Positions 16,435 to 25,024 of a stretch of 58,555 bases of DNA are shown one piece after another. Numbering within the stretch: position 1 is the stretch's first letter; the number at the start of each line of letters is the position of its first letter. The notes under the pieces are model-generated. The model worked only from the letters and a program-made list of their open reading frames with translations, was not told the DNA's origin and did not search any database. The translations under genes were made by a program, and so were the position numbers. The DNA comes from Candidatus Izemoplasma sp. (GTDB lineage: Bacteria; Bacillota_I; Bacilli_A; Izemoplasmatales; Izemoplasmataceae): the NCBI GenBank assembly GCA_007131405.1, contig SLQR01000032.1, forward strand, positions 1 to 58,555, written 5' to 3'.

Positions 16435-17808
16435 ATGCCAAAACATGAACTGACCATTATTGGCGGCGGACCCGGAGGTTACGTGGCAGCCATCAAAGCC
16501 GCGCAAAAAGGTCTCGATGTCGCCTTAATCGAAAAAGAAACGATTGGTGGCGTGTGCTTAAACTGGGGATGTATCCCCACCAAAGCATTGCTTAAAAGCG
16601 CCAAAGTCTATGAAACCATTAACCACGCGAGCGATTATGGCATCACCTTAAAAAAAGATGCTGCATCGGTCGATATTAAAAGCATGATCAAACGCAAAGA
16701 CATCATCGTCAAAAAACTCACAGGAGGTGTCGCACACCTACTTAAGAAAAATGGTGTGAAAGTCTATGATGGCTTCGCGGAAGTTAAAGACGCGAACACC
16801 GTCAATGTTGGAGACACCACGATTGAAACCAAAACCTTAATTATCGCAACGGGCGCACATCCTGCGATGCCACCAATTGATGGGCTAAAAAAAGCCTATG
16901 AAGATGGTGTTGTGCATACCTCAAAAGAACTCTTAAGGATTAAAGAAATTCCGAAAAACCTCACCATTATTGGTGGCGGTGTGATTGGAGTTGAATTTGC
17001 GACCATCTTTAACGCACTCGGAAGCAACGTCACCATTTTAGAACGTGAAGACGATATCTTACTGACAATTGATGACGAACTCCGTAAACCATTTAAGAAA
17101 AAACTTGAAAAAGACGGCGTAAAAATCTTAACAGGTGCCGATGTGAAAAAGGTCTTAAAAACAAAAATCAACTACATCCATAAAGACCAAGAAGCAGCGA
17201 TTGAGCATTCGATTGTCTTATTAAGTACTGGGATGCAACCAAACTTAAAAGGGTTAGAAGCGTTAAACCTTAAAACCACGCGACTCGGCATTGAAACCGA
17301 TGAGTACATGCGAACCAATGTGAAAAATGTTTACGCGATTGGCGATGTAAACGGGAAATACTTGCTCGCACACGTGGCAAGCAAAGAAGGTATTGTGGCA
17401 GTCGAGCATCTGTTAGGCAACAAAAAACCACTGGATTACCGTGTTATTCCTTCTGGTATTTATACCTTTCCTGAAATTGCCCAAGTGGGCTTAACCGAAC
17501 AAGAAGCGAAAAAAGCAGGCATCGACTATAAAGTCTCAACCTTCCCACTTTCCGCAAACGGAAAAGCCTTAGCCGAAAACGAAACGATTGGTTTAGTGAA
17601 AATGATTGCGGACAAAAAGTACAATGAAATTATTGGTGTCCACATCTTAGCGCAAAACGCAACAGAGATGATTTCAGAAAGTGTCCTCGGCATGACACTT
17701 GAAGCCTCCGCAGAAGAATTTGCTGATGCCATACATCCACATCCTACATTATCCGAAATGCTTCATGAAGTGGCGCACGGCATCATCGATAAACCCATAC
17801 ACATGTAA
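16435..17808 (+). CDS. lpd: Dihydrolipoyl dehydrogenase, E3
   Basis: 457 residues. The FAD-binding GGGPGGYVAA lies at the N-terminus and the redox disulfide in GGVCLNWGCIPTK (Cys41, Cys46). The NAD-binding region is IIGGGVIGVEFATIF, a second FAD contact is YAIGDVNG, and the C-terminal active-site HPHPTLSEML is present. It reoxidises the dihydrolipoyl arm of E2 and makes NADH. There is no extra lipoyl domain at its N-terminus, unlike some Mollicutes E3 proteins. Last gene of the pdh operon, with AGGAGG before the ATG and a terminator just after the stop. Confidence 0.96.
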   Translation: MPKHELTIIGGGPGGYVAAIKAAQKGLDVALIEKETIGGVCLNWGCIPTKALLKSAKVYETINHASDYGITLKKDAASVDIKSMIKRKDIIVKKLTGGVAHLLKKNGVKVYDGFAEVKDANTVNVGDTTIETKTLIIATGAHPAMPPIDGLKKAYEDGVVHTSKELLRIKEIPKNLTIIGGGVIGVEFATIFNALGSNVTILEREDDILLTIDDELRKPFKKKLEKDGVKILTGADVKKVLKTKINYIHKDQEAAIEHSIVLLSTGMQPNLKGLEALNLKTTRLGIETDEYMRTNVKNVYAIGDVNGKYLLAHVASKEGIVAVEHLLGNKKPLDYRVIPSGIYTFPEIAQVGLTEQEAKKAGIDYKVSTFPLSANGKALAENETIGLVKMIADKKYNEIIGVHILAQNATEMISESVLGMTLEASAEEFADAIHPHPTLSEMLHEVAHGIIDKPIHM

Positions 17809-17834
17809 AGGAGAGCACACGCTCTCCTTTTTTT
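17807..17834 (+). terminator. Terminator of the pdh operon
   Basis: Stem AAAGGAGAGC/GCTCTCCTTT with the 4-base loop ACAC, followed by T residues. Confidence 0.9.
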
Positions 17835-17941
17835 CGTGCACGTTATGCATAGACGATGAAAGATACACCGAATTTAGTATCTAGGCTTTGCAAAGTAGCG
17901 CCAATATGTTACACTTTTTACAAGGAAAAAGGAGGCAATTT

Positions 17942-18610
17942 ATGAAAAAAATATTTGCACTGTTTATAACCGTCCTAGGCCTTAGTGTTTTAAGTGCCTG
18001 TGGCCTTAATGAACAACAACAAATCTTGCAAGATCGCATTGATGCTTATGCTGAATCAAATAATTACACCGTCGATTTTGATCAATTTGAAAATGTGTCT
18101 GACCAAGTCATGAATGTCACCATTCGTTACTTCGGAAATCACGCGAACATTCAAGTCTTTTGGCAATGGGATGAACGCACCGAAGAAAATGATATGTACA
18201 TCATTGATGAAGGTGGTCACTATACCGTCATGACCAACTTTGAAGGTGAACGTGACGTCTTACGCAATGTCGATAAAGACAACTTCACGGGATCGATTAA
18301 CGATTTGCGTTTACTTCAAGTCATTGAACCAAACAACTTTAATCCGCGTTGGTTCAGCTATAATGATGGGCAGTATGTTTTACGCTCGCGTTCGGTCGAA
18401 GATTTCTTTGAAGAAGCCTTCATGGGACGCATTGATCTCGACGAAATTAGCAACGCAAGTTTCGTGCTTACCTTGCTTGAAGATGGCATGACGATGACCC
18501 TGACCTTTGATGAAGGGGACTACGAATTTGAGATGGTTATGACCATTCATGCCTTTGATGAAACCGTGTTTGAGATACCAGATAAAGACGAATACGAAGA
18601 CGAAGAATAA
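17942..18610 (+). CDS. Lipoprotein, paralogue of the next gene, unknown function
   Basis: 222 residues. A type II signal peptide (MKKIFALFITVLGLSVLSAC) has a lipobox LSAC, so Cys20 is expected to be lipidated and the protein tethered outside the membrane. The mature part is acidic and beta-rich, ending in DKDEYEDEE. The FTGSINDLRLLQVIEPNNFN stretch is repeated in divergent form in the following gene (FTGSFTDVRLYQFIDPFALN), so the two are tandem paralogues. The start is at the ATG after AAGGAGG; 18 upstream codons are not used. No family is recognised and no enzyme motif is visible. Confidence 0.8.
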   Translation: MKKIFALFITVLGLSVLSACGLNEQQQILQDRIDAYAESNNYTVDFDQFENVSDQVMNVTIRYFGNHANIQVFWQWDERTEENDMYIIDEGGHYTVMTNFEGERDVLRNVDKDNFTGSINDLRLLQVIEPNNFNPRWFSYNDGQYVLRSRSVEDFFEEAFMGRIDLDEISNASFVLTLLEDGMTMTLTFDEGDYEFEMVMTIHAFDETVFEIPDKDEYEDEE

Positions 18611-18611
18611 G

Positions 18612-18634
18612 AAAAGGGCATCAGCCCTTTTTTT
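18612..18634 (+). terminator. Terminator of the first lipoprotein gene
   Basis: Stem AAAAGGGC/GCCCTTTT with loop ATCA and a T run. Confidence 0.88.
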
Positions 18635-18708
18635 ATCCGAAAACGTATAGCAAAAATCACGGATATTTTGTATAATATAGAATGGAAATTGCAATATAAA
18701 ATAACTCT

Positions 18709-18737
18709 TTTACAACACGTAAACACTTTGATATACT
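18709..18737 (+). promoter_or_regulatory. Probable sigma-A promoter of the second lipoprotein gene
   Basis: TTTACA (18709-18714) and TATACT (18732-18737) are separated by 17 bases, 24 bases before the ATG of the second lipoprotein. The preceding terminator implies separate transcription of the two paralogues. Confidence 0.6.
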
Positions 18738-18761
18738 TGACTTAAGATTAGGAGGAATACA

Positions 18762-19412
18762 ATGAAAAAACTATCTGGACTCTTGCTTATGGTAATCGCA
18801 ACGTTTCTGCTAACAGCATGTGGAGCCACAAAAATTGAATCCATGGACGATTACACAAATGCATTAAACGAACACGATAGCTATACCGTAAGATTGGTTT
18901 TTAAAAACTGGAGAAGCAACCAAGAATACACCATTTTAGGTCGTTATCAGGATAACATTGAACACATGAAACTCACAGAAAGTGGAAGCGATATACCAGA
19001 CCGTGAAATCTTTGTGGTTGACCAAGGACAAACGTACGACATATATATCCCTCAAACACAAACCCAAGCATCGATTCACCCTGATGTAGATAAAAGCGAA
19101 TTCACGGGGAGCTTTACCGATGTGCGTTTATATCAATTTATTGATCCTTTTGCGCTAAACCCAGAGTGGTTTACGTACTTAGACGATGTCGACTTGTATG
19201 TTATTCAAAGCCAATACCGAGACGACTTGTTACGAGCCATCATGCTTGAAGACAGCAGCCCAGAAGACTTTACGACATTCAACGCCCAAATTCGTTTCCG
19301 TAATAACGAAATGCATCTATTTATCTTTATGGCAAACGAGACCGACCAAATCGAGATTAACTATACCGTTTCAAACATTGGAAGGACAAATATTACGTTA
19401 CCAAGAGGCTAA
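18762..19412 (+). CDS. Lipoprotein, paralogue of the preceding gene
   Basis: 216 residues. The signal peptide has lipobox LTAC (MKKLSGLLLMVIATFLLTAC), predicting a lipid-anchored extracellular protein. It shares the FTGSxxDxRLxQxI core and the following NPxWFxY motif with the gene at 17942, but the rest has diverged strongly, so the duplication is old. Mature charge is less extreme than in its sister. TTAGGAGGA precedes the ATG. It has its own promoter and a strong terminator. No function can be assigned. Confidence 0.8.
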   Translation: MKKLSGLLLMVIATFLLTACGATKIESMDDYTNALNEHDSYTVRLVFKNWRSNQEYTILGRYQDNIEHMKLTESGSDIPDREIFVVDQGQTYDIYIPQTQTQASIHPDVDKSEFTGSFTDVRLYQFIDPFALNPEWFTYLDDVDLYVIQSQYRDDLLRAIMLEDSSPEDFTTFNAQIRFRNNEMHLFIFMANETDQIEINYTVSNIGRTNITLPRG

Positions 19413-19414
19413 AT

Positions 19415-19451
19415 AAAAGCGTTCACTACAATTTGTAGTGAACGCTTTTTT
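19415..19451 (+). terminator. Strong bidirectional terminator
   Basis: A 16-bp perfect stem (AAAAGCGTTCACTACA and complement) with a 3-base loop has A and T runs on either side. It separates the second lipoprotein gene from the convergent lplA gene. Confidence 0.93.
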
Positions 19452-19452
19452 G

Positions 19453-20445
19453 TTAGTTAAATAGACAATCAATAATATCGTCAAGGGTAATGTTGAAGAA
19501 GTAATCATCAAGCGGCTCATCTTTAAGCACGCTACGCACTGCGCTTTCCTCATACTGCGTGCCAATCAGCACATTTTCAAATGCACCAATGTCCTTTGAA
19601 CCAAGAAAATCGCCGTAAATCTTCAGCTCATCAATGACGCCTTCACGGACATTGAAACGAAATTCAATCTTTCCACCGGCATAGCGTCCTTCTTTTTCAA
19701 TGCTAAAGTCAGGGGATTCACCATAGTTCCATTGCCAAGTATTGTAGCGCATCTCCATGAGTTCATTGATTTTATCTAAGTCGTGATCGGTTAACTCATA
19801 AACATGATCCATAATGTTTTTCGTGTCCAGTAAGTATTTAAGCAAACGCTCTTTAAACTGAACCATGGTAATTTCTTCTGTTAGATAGGGTTTAATGTTG
19901 GTTACACGCGCACGGTTGGACTTGATGCCTTTTGAGGCGATTTTATCGGGTTTGACATTTAACGCGTCAGCAATAATCCCTAAGTTTGCGTCAAAAAGTA
20001 TCGTTCCATGATGAAGCATGCGGTGCTTATGGAAACTTTGTGCATTCCCACTAATTTTCTTGCCTTCAACGACAATGTCATTGCGTCCAGAAAATTCAGC
20101 TTGAATCCCTAAACTGTTCAACGCTTTAATGACTGGGTCGGTAAATTTACGGTAGTTGTTTAGATTGTCTTTTAACGTGTTCGTCACAAACGAGAAATTC
20201 AAGTTCCCAAGGTCATGATAAACGGCCCCGCCACCCGTAATTCGGCGGACAACATTAACCTCGTGTTCTTTAACGTAACTGGCATTAATCTCTTCAATCG
20301 TATTTTGATTGCGTCCAATGATAATGCTGTTTTCATTTTGCCAAAGCAAGACAAAATCTTCATCGCTATTTAAATACTTTAACACGTATTCTTCAAGCGC
20401 TAAGTTAAAACGCGGATTCTTTGAATCATTTAAAATGGTTTTCAT
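19453..20445 (-). CDS. lplA: Lipoate-protein ligase A
   Basis: 330 residues, the length of two-domain LplA with its C-terminal accessory domain. The lipoate-binding signature RRITGGGAVYHDLGNLNFSF is present, as are the GRNQNTIEEIN strand and the KISGNAQSFHKHRMLHHGT segment carrying the catalytic lysine. It activates free lipoate with ATP and attaches it to the lipoyl lysine of E2-type proteins; PdhC in this window is an obvious substrate. The start is at the ATG after GAGGTGA; 15 upstream codons lack a ribosome site. No lipA or lipB is present here, which suits scavenging of external lipoate. Confidence 0.94.
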   Translation of the reverse strand: MKTILNDSKNPRFNLALEEYVLKYLNSDEDFVLLWQNENSIIIGRNQNTIEEINASYVKEHEVNVVRRITGGGAVYHDLGNLNFSFVTNTLKDNLNNYRKFTDPVIKALNSLGIQAEFSGRNDIVVEGKKISGNAQSFHKHRMLHHGTILFDANLGIIADALNVKPDKIASKGIKSNRARVTNIKPYLTEEITMVQFKERLLKYLLDTKNIMDHVYELTDHDLDKINELMEMRYNTWQWNYGESPDFSIEKEGRYAGGKIEFRFNVREGVIDELKIYGDFLGSKDIGAFENVLIGTQYEESAVRSVLKDEPLDDYFFNITLDDIIDCLFN

Positions 20446-20582
20446 CGAAGTCACCTCATGTATTTGATAGTTAAAGTGTACCGTATTCACTTGGCTGTGT
20501 CAACGAAACTACTAGGTGAACTTTCCATCTTTTTCAAGCGATTATGTTACAATAGAGATGGATAGCGAAAAGGAGTGAAACG

Positions 20583-21113
20583 ATGAAAAAATGTTTGCTA
20601 GTCATTGATTATCAACGTGACTTTGTGGACGGTGCTTTAGGGTTTGATAAAGCGTTGACCATTGAACCACGAATCTATGACAAAATTAAAGCCTATAAAG
20701 AACGTCATGATGACGTCATTTTTACTCAAGATACACATGATGACGATTACTTAGACACCGAAGAAGGATCGCATTTGCCAGTTCAACACTGCATCAAAGG
20801 CACCGAAGGTCATGAAATCATGCCACGCATTGCCGAACTGATCGACGAGCATGATACCATGATTGAAAAACATACCTTCGCATCGCTTGATTTAGGTATC
20901 TTACTCAAAGAGGCAGCCTACGATGAAATCGAACTCGTGGGTCTGGTTTCAAACATTTGCGTCATCAGCAACGCCATTATCGCTAAGGCTGCTTGCCCAC
21001 ACGCCCGTATCATCATTGATACGGCCGCGATTGCAAGCTTTGACGAATCACTCCATGAAAAGGCACTCGATGTCATGGAAGGCTTACACATACACTTAAA
21101 GAATAGAGGGTAA
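20583..21113 (+). CDS. Nicotinamidase-like cysteine hydrolase (isochorismatase fold)
   Basis: 176 residues. The catalytic triad of the family is visible: Asp9 in VIDYQRDFVDGALG, Lys96 in IEKHTFASLDL, and Cys126 in LVGLVSNICVISNA. The metal-binding TQDTH and GSHLPVQHCIKGTEG stretches match PncA-type nicotinamidases. It would convert nicotinamide to nicotinate. The next gene starts 2 bases after its stop and encodes nicotinate phosphoribosyltransferase, which supports the pncA assignment over a generic isochorismatase. The ribosome site is AAAGGAG. Confidence 0.88.
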   Translation: MKKCLLVIDYQRDFVDGALGFDKALTIEPRIYDKIKAYKERHDDVIFTQDTHDDDYLDTEEGSHLPVQHCIKGTEGHEIMPRIAELIDEHDTMIEKHTFASLDLGILLKEAAYDEIELVGLVSNICVISNAIIAKAACPHARIIIDTAAIASFDESLHEKALDVMEGLHIHLKNRG

Positions 21114-21115
21114 AC

Positions 21116-22579
21116 ATGAAGAAACACAATGAAAGTATGCTGATTGATTTTTATGAATTCACCATGGCAAATGGCTATTTTGACCATGGCTATAAGGACC
21201 AAATTGTTTATTTTGATCTGTTTTTCCGCACCATTCCAAATCGTGGAGGTTACGCGATTATGGCCGGGCTTGAATCGGTGATCGATTACATTGAAAACTT
21301 AGCGTTTACCGAGGAAGACATTGACTATTTACGCCAACGCGATATGTTTAGTGATGAATTTTTAACGTATTTAAGTACCTTTACCTTTACGGGTGATCTT
21401 TATGCTGTTAAAGAAGGAACGATTATTTTTCCAAATGAACCTATTCTCACTGTACGTGCGACCGCGATCGAAGCGCAACTCATTGAAACCTATTTATTGC
21501 TTGCGATTAATCACCAATCGTTAATTGCGACCAAAGCAAGTCGCTTAAAACACGCTGCGGGAGACCGCTTACTGATTGAAATGGGTGCACGTCGAGCGCA
21601 TGGTGTTTCCAGTGCAAACCTAGGTGCCCGTGCGGCGTATATTGGCGGGGCGGATTTAACAAGTAACACCTACGCGGATCGTCACTTGAAAGTGCCAGCA
21701 AATGGAACCATGGCGCATTCCTGGATCCAGCTTTTTGACAGTGAAATCGACGCATTTAGAGCGTACGCCAAAACTTACCCAACCCAAACAACCTTTTTAG
21801 TCGATACCTACGACACCTTAAAAAGCGGCGTCCCTAATGCGATTAAAGTCATAAAAGAAGACCTCGTGCCAAAAGGCATCAATAAATACGCCATTCGTAT
21901 TGACTCAGGGGACTTAACCTATTTATCAAAATGCGCACGACGCTTGCTTGATGAAGCAGGGTTACCTGAATGCAAGATTGTGGCAAGCAACGCTTTAGAC
22001 GAATACTTAATTAAAACCATTATTGACCAAGGCGCACCAATTGACATCTTTGGTGTGGGTGAACGCTTAATTACCGCCAAAAGCGACCCCGTCTTTGGCG
22101 GCGTTTATAAACTGGTGGCAATGGAAGAAAACAAGCGCATTATGCCAAAAATTAAAATCAGCGACAATCCCGCAAAAATTACCACCCCACACTTTAAGAA
22201 ACTGTATCGGATCTACGATAAAACAACCGGTAACGCCCACGCGGATTTACTCACGGTCCATACCGAAACCATCGATGAATCAAAACCCTTAACCATCTTT
22301 AACCCCGAACATACATGGCAAACCACGACGTACACCGATTACACGCTAAAAAGCCTACTAATTCCGATTTTTAAAGACGGAAAACGCGTGTATGATGTGC
22401 CAACGATTAACGAAGTTCGAGCGCATTGCCAGAATGAGTTAAGCCATTTATGGGACGAAATGAAACGCTTTGAACATCCCCATAAATATTACGTTGATTT
22501 ATCCAAAAAACTCTATGACTCCAAAATGCGACTCATTAAAAAACACCATGATGCCATCGATGATAAGTCCCACCAATAA
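21116..22579 (+). CDS. pncB: Nicotinate phosphoribosyltransferase
   Basis: 487 residues, as usual for PncB of Firmicutes. Typical stretches are LIDFYEFTMANGYF at the N-terminus, RTIPNRGGYAIMAGLE, the EMGARRAHGVSSANLGARAA region, GTMAHSWIQLFDSE, and FLVDTYDT with IRIDSGDL, which bind nicotinate and PRPP. It makes nicotinate mononucleotide from nicotinate, PRPP and ATP, feeding NAD synthesis. It is translationally linked to the nicotinamidase gene, and GAGGG lies inside the end of that gene. NAD salvage suits a cell without de novo NAD synthesis. Confidence 0.95.
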   Translation: MKKHNESMLIDFYEFTMANGYFDHGYKDQIVYFDLFFRTIPNRGGYAIMAGLESVIDYIENLAFTEEDIDYLRQRDMFSDEFLTYLSTFTFTGDLYAVKEGTIIFPNEPILTVRATAIEAQLIETYLLLAINHQSLIATKASRLKHAAGDRLLIEMGARRAHGVSSANLGARAAYIGGADLTSNTYADRHLKVPANGTMAHSWIQLFDSEIDAFRAYAKTYPTQTTFLVDTYDTLKSGVPNAIKVIKEDLVPKGINKYAIRIDSGDLTYLSKCARRLLDEAGLPECKIVASNALDEYLIKTIIDQGAPIDIFGVGERLITAKSDPVFGGVYKLVAMEENKRIMPKIKISDNPAKITTPHFKKLYRIYDKTTGNAHADLLTVHTETIDESKPLTIFNPEHTWQTTTYTDYTLKSLLIPIFKDGKRVYDVPTINEVRAHCQNELSHLWDEMKRFEHPHKYYVDLSKKLYDSKMRLIKKHHDAIDDKSHQ

Positions 22580-22627
22580 AGCATGGTATAATAGAAGTAT
22601 CAAAATATAAATTGGGGAGTGAAATGC

Positions 22628-23125
22628 ATGGAAGTTATGTTTGGAAAAGAAAAAGTAACCCTTAAAGGAAACACAGTCAAACTCGGCGATATTGCAGAAA
22701 ACTTCACCGCCATTAATACCCGCTTTCAAGAAAAATCACTTGATGACTTTACGGAAAAAGTTCTTGTTATAAGTGTCGTACCAAGCTTGGACACAGGCGT
22801 TTGCGATTACCAAACGAAGACCTTTAACAAAGCGCTTGAACAGTTTAAAAAAGTCAAAGTCATCACCATCTCAAACGATTTACCTTTCGCTCAAGAGCGA
22901 TGGTGTGGATCGTCGGGATTGGATCATGTAATCACACTTAGCGATCACCGCAATTTAGACTTTGCGATGAAGTATGGAACGCTCATTGAAAAGCACCGTC
23001 TTCAAACACGCGCCGTTTTCGTCTTAGACCAAGACCGTAAAATTGTCTACAAAGAATTTGTCCCAGTGATTAGTGACCATCCATCGTATGAAGAGGTCAC
23101 TGAAGTCATTAAAGAATTGCTTTAA
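22628..23125 (+). CDS. tpx: Thiol peroxidase, atypical 2-Cys (Tpx)
   Basis: 165 residues of thioredoxin-like fold. The peroxidatic cysteine lies in SVVPSLDTGVCDYQT and the resolving cysteine in FAQERWCGSSGLDHV, both as in Tpx. It reduces hydrogen and alkyl peroxides with thioredoxin. A TATAAT box is at 22587-22592. The ATG at 22628 is chosen because GGGGAG lies 8-9 bases before it; an in-frame GTG further up lies inside the ribosome site. Single gene with a strong terminator. Together with the glutathione-peroxidase-like protein at 42.8 kb it suggests exposure to peroxide. Confidence 0.95.
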   Translation: MEVMFGKEKVTLKGNTVKLGDIAENFTAINTRFQEKSLDDFTEKVLVISVVPSLDTGVCDYQTKTFNKALEQFKKVKVITISNDLPFAQERWCGSSGLDHVITLSDHRNLDFAMKYGTLIEKHRLQTRAVFVLDQDRKIVYKEFVPVISDHPSYEEVTEVIKELL

Positions 23126-23128
23126 CAT

Positions 23129-23160
23129 AAAACGTCAAGGAAATCCTTGACGTTTTTTTT
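23129..23160 (+). terminator. Terminator of tpx
   Basis: Stem AAAACGTCAAGGA/TCCTTGACGTTTT with a T run. Confidence 0.92.
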
Positions 23161-23161
23161 C

Positions 23162-23183
23162 GAGTTTATGCTATAATAAACTC
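23162..23183. promoter_or_regulatory. Palindrome over the -10 box of the permease gene
   Basis: GAGTTTAT and ATAAACTC form a perfect 8-bp inverted repeat around GCTATA. The TATAAT -10 box (23172-23177) lies inside it. This geometry is that of a repressor operator. It is 20 bases before the probable GTG start of the permease, and the tpx terminator ends just upstream. No regulator gene is adjacent. Confidence 0.55.
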
Positions 23184-23203
23184 AATTTAAAGGAGGGATG
23201 ATT

Positions 23204-24982
23204 GTGACGTTTGATCAATGGGCTATTTCCTTGTTGCTAGTGTTAATCTTAACGTTCTTTGTGTGGGGAAAATACCGCTATGATTTGATTTCTCTTGCGG
23301 CTTTGCTCGTGGCAACATTTCTAGGTCTTGTGCCTTTTACCCACGCTTTTTCAGGCTTCTCTCATCCAGCTGTCATTACGGTCGCAGCGGTGTTAATCAT
23401 GAGTCGCGGTTTAATGGATTCAGGCATTGTTGATTTTATTGCCCGTTACTTAAACAAAGTGGGGTCAAACGTGCTCCTTCAACTCGCCGTGCTTTTAGTC
23501 TTTGTGACCATTGCGAGTGCGTTTATGAACAATGTGGGTGCGCTTGCGCTTTTTATGCCTGTGGCGATTCGCATGGCGCGCAAACAAGAACGCTCACCTT
23601 CGCTTTACTTAATGCCGCTTGCCTTTGGAAGTTTGCTCGGCGGCATGATGACGTTAATTGGAACACCACCAAATATTATTATCTCAAGTTTTCGAAGTGA
23701 AACCCTTGGTTTAGAGCCTTTTGGTATGTTTCAATTTCTGCCTGTAGGTGGGGTGTTAACCGTCGTTGGCATTCTCTTCTTAGTGCTTTTAGGCCCGCTT
23801 ATCGTCCCCGATCGCAAAGGGAAAGTTTCACGCGATGAACTTTTTGATATTAATGACTACTTGACGCAAGTAAAAATTCCTGAACGATCAAAAGTAACCG
23901 ATTTGCGCGTCAAAGAACTTGAACGCATGACCGATGGCGATATTACCGTTGTTGGTCATATCCGAGAAGACGAGCGGTTTAATAACGTCTCGATGTATCG
24001 CAGCTTACGCGCAAACGATAAACTCATTATTCGCGCGAGTGCAAGTGATATTCAAGAACTGGTAGATGCCACGGGAATTATGTTATCTGAAAGCGATAAA
24101 TTATCATCTGAAATTGAAAGCAACGAAGACATTGAAGTCACGGAAGTTAGTGTCACCGCAAGTAGCGGATTAATCAATAAAACCGCGCGTAGTTTAAACT
24201 TGCGTTCACGGTTTGGCGTTAATATCTTAGGCATTGCACGAAGCACAGGACGCATCCGCTCAACGCCTGGAAACGTTCGATTTAAATCAGGTGATGTCTT
24301 ACTCCTTCAAGGCCAAGAATCCGCGATTCAAGATGTTGTGTCTAATTTTACCCTTTTGCCACTTGAATCGCGCAATTTACGTCTTGGGAAACTATCCAAT
24401 GTTGCGCTTGCGCTAAGTATCTTTATGCTTGCGATTCTCCTGGCGGTCTTTAATGTTTTGCCAGTTGAAGTGGCCTTTGTCCTTGGGGCAGTCTTAATGG
24501 TTTTTACCAAACGCTTGTCGCTTAAAAATATGTATGAAGCGATTGATTGGCCAATTATTATTTTACTCGGTGCAATGATTCCGATTAGCGCAGCCTTAGA
24601 AACAACTGGAACAGCCGATCTCATTGCGGCACAGATGCTCACGCTTGCTGGACAAAATGCCCCATGGATCAGTTTGTTGCTTATCATGGGTGTAACGATG
24701 GGATTGTCGAATGTCGTGAATAATGCCGCCGCAGCGCTTTTAATGGCGCCTGTTGCCATAGCGATTGCCAGTGGGTTAAGCGTGTCTTATGACCCATTCC
24801 TGATGGGTGTTGCGATTAGTGCATCGGCTGCGTTTTTAACCCCAATTGGGCATCAATCGAATACGCTTGTGATGGGCCCAGCTGGGTATAGATTTTCCGA
24901 TTACACACGCCTTGGTTTACCAATATCACTCATTGTGATCGCGGTTGCCCTCCCCCTTATTTTAATGGTCTTTCCACTCTAA
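23204..24982 (+). CDS. SLC13/DASS-type permease with central RCK_C domains
   Basis: About 592 residues. Membrane segments fill residues 5-205 and 395-590. Between them lie two copies of a TrkA-C/RCK_C regulatory domain: the first contains VKELERMTDGDITVVGHIRED, the second SGLINKTARSLNLRSRFGVNI. The permease part has LIGTPPNIIISSF and, near the end, LTPIGHQSNTLVMGPAGY, the paired substrate and sodium loops of anion permeases. Likely substrates are dicarboxylates, sulfate or a related anion; which one is not visible. AAAGGAGGG touches an ATG at 23198 but is 6 bases from the GTG at 23204, so GTG is chosen. It stands alone. Confidence 0.88.
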   Translation: MTFDQWAISLLLVLILTFFVWGKYRYDLISLAALLVATFLGLVPFTHAFSGFSHPAVITVAAVLIMSRGLMDSGIVDFIARYLNKVGSNVLLQLAVLLVFVTIASAFMNNVGALALFMPVAIRMARKQERSPSLYLMPLAFGSLLGGMMTLIGTPPNIIISSFRSETLGLEPFGMFQFLPVGGVLTVVGILFLVLLGPLIVPDRKGKVSRDELFDINDYLTQVKIPERSKVTDLRVKELERMTDGDITVVGHIREDERFNNVSMYRSLRANDKLIIRASASDIQELVDATGIMLSESDKLSSEIESNEDIEVTEVSVTASSGLINKTARSLNLRSRFGVNILGIARSTGRIRSTPGNVRFKSGDVLLLQGQESAIQDVVSNFTLLPLESRNLRLGKLSNVALALSIFMLAILLAVFNVLPVEVAFVLGAVLMVFTKRLSLKNMYEAIDWPIIILLGAMIPISAALETTGTADLIAAQMLTLAGQNAPWISLLLIMGVTMGLSNVVNNAAAALLMAPVAIAIASGLSVSYDPFLMGVAISASAAFLTPIGHQSNTLVMGPAGYRFSDYTRLGLPISLIVIAVALPLILMVFPL

Positions 24983-24984
24983 AT

Positions 24985-25013
24985 AAAAAATCATCCCGAA
25001 GGATGATTTTTTT
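24985..25013 (+). terminator. Bidirectional terminator
   Basis: Stem AAAAAATCATCC/GGATGATTTTTT with a 4-base loop, between the permease and the convergent lipoprotein gene. Confidence 0.9.
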
Positions 25014-25024
25014 GTGTGTGATTG

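Noticed and set aside
24328-24759. 143-residue minus-strand frame inside the permease gene
   Set aside because: A shadow of a clearly coding membrane segment region.
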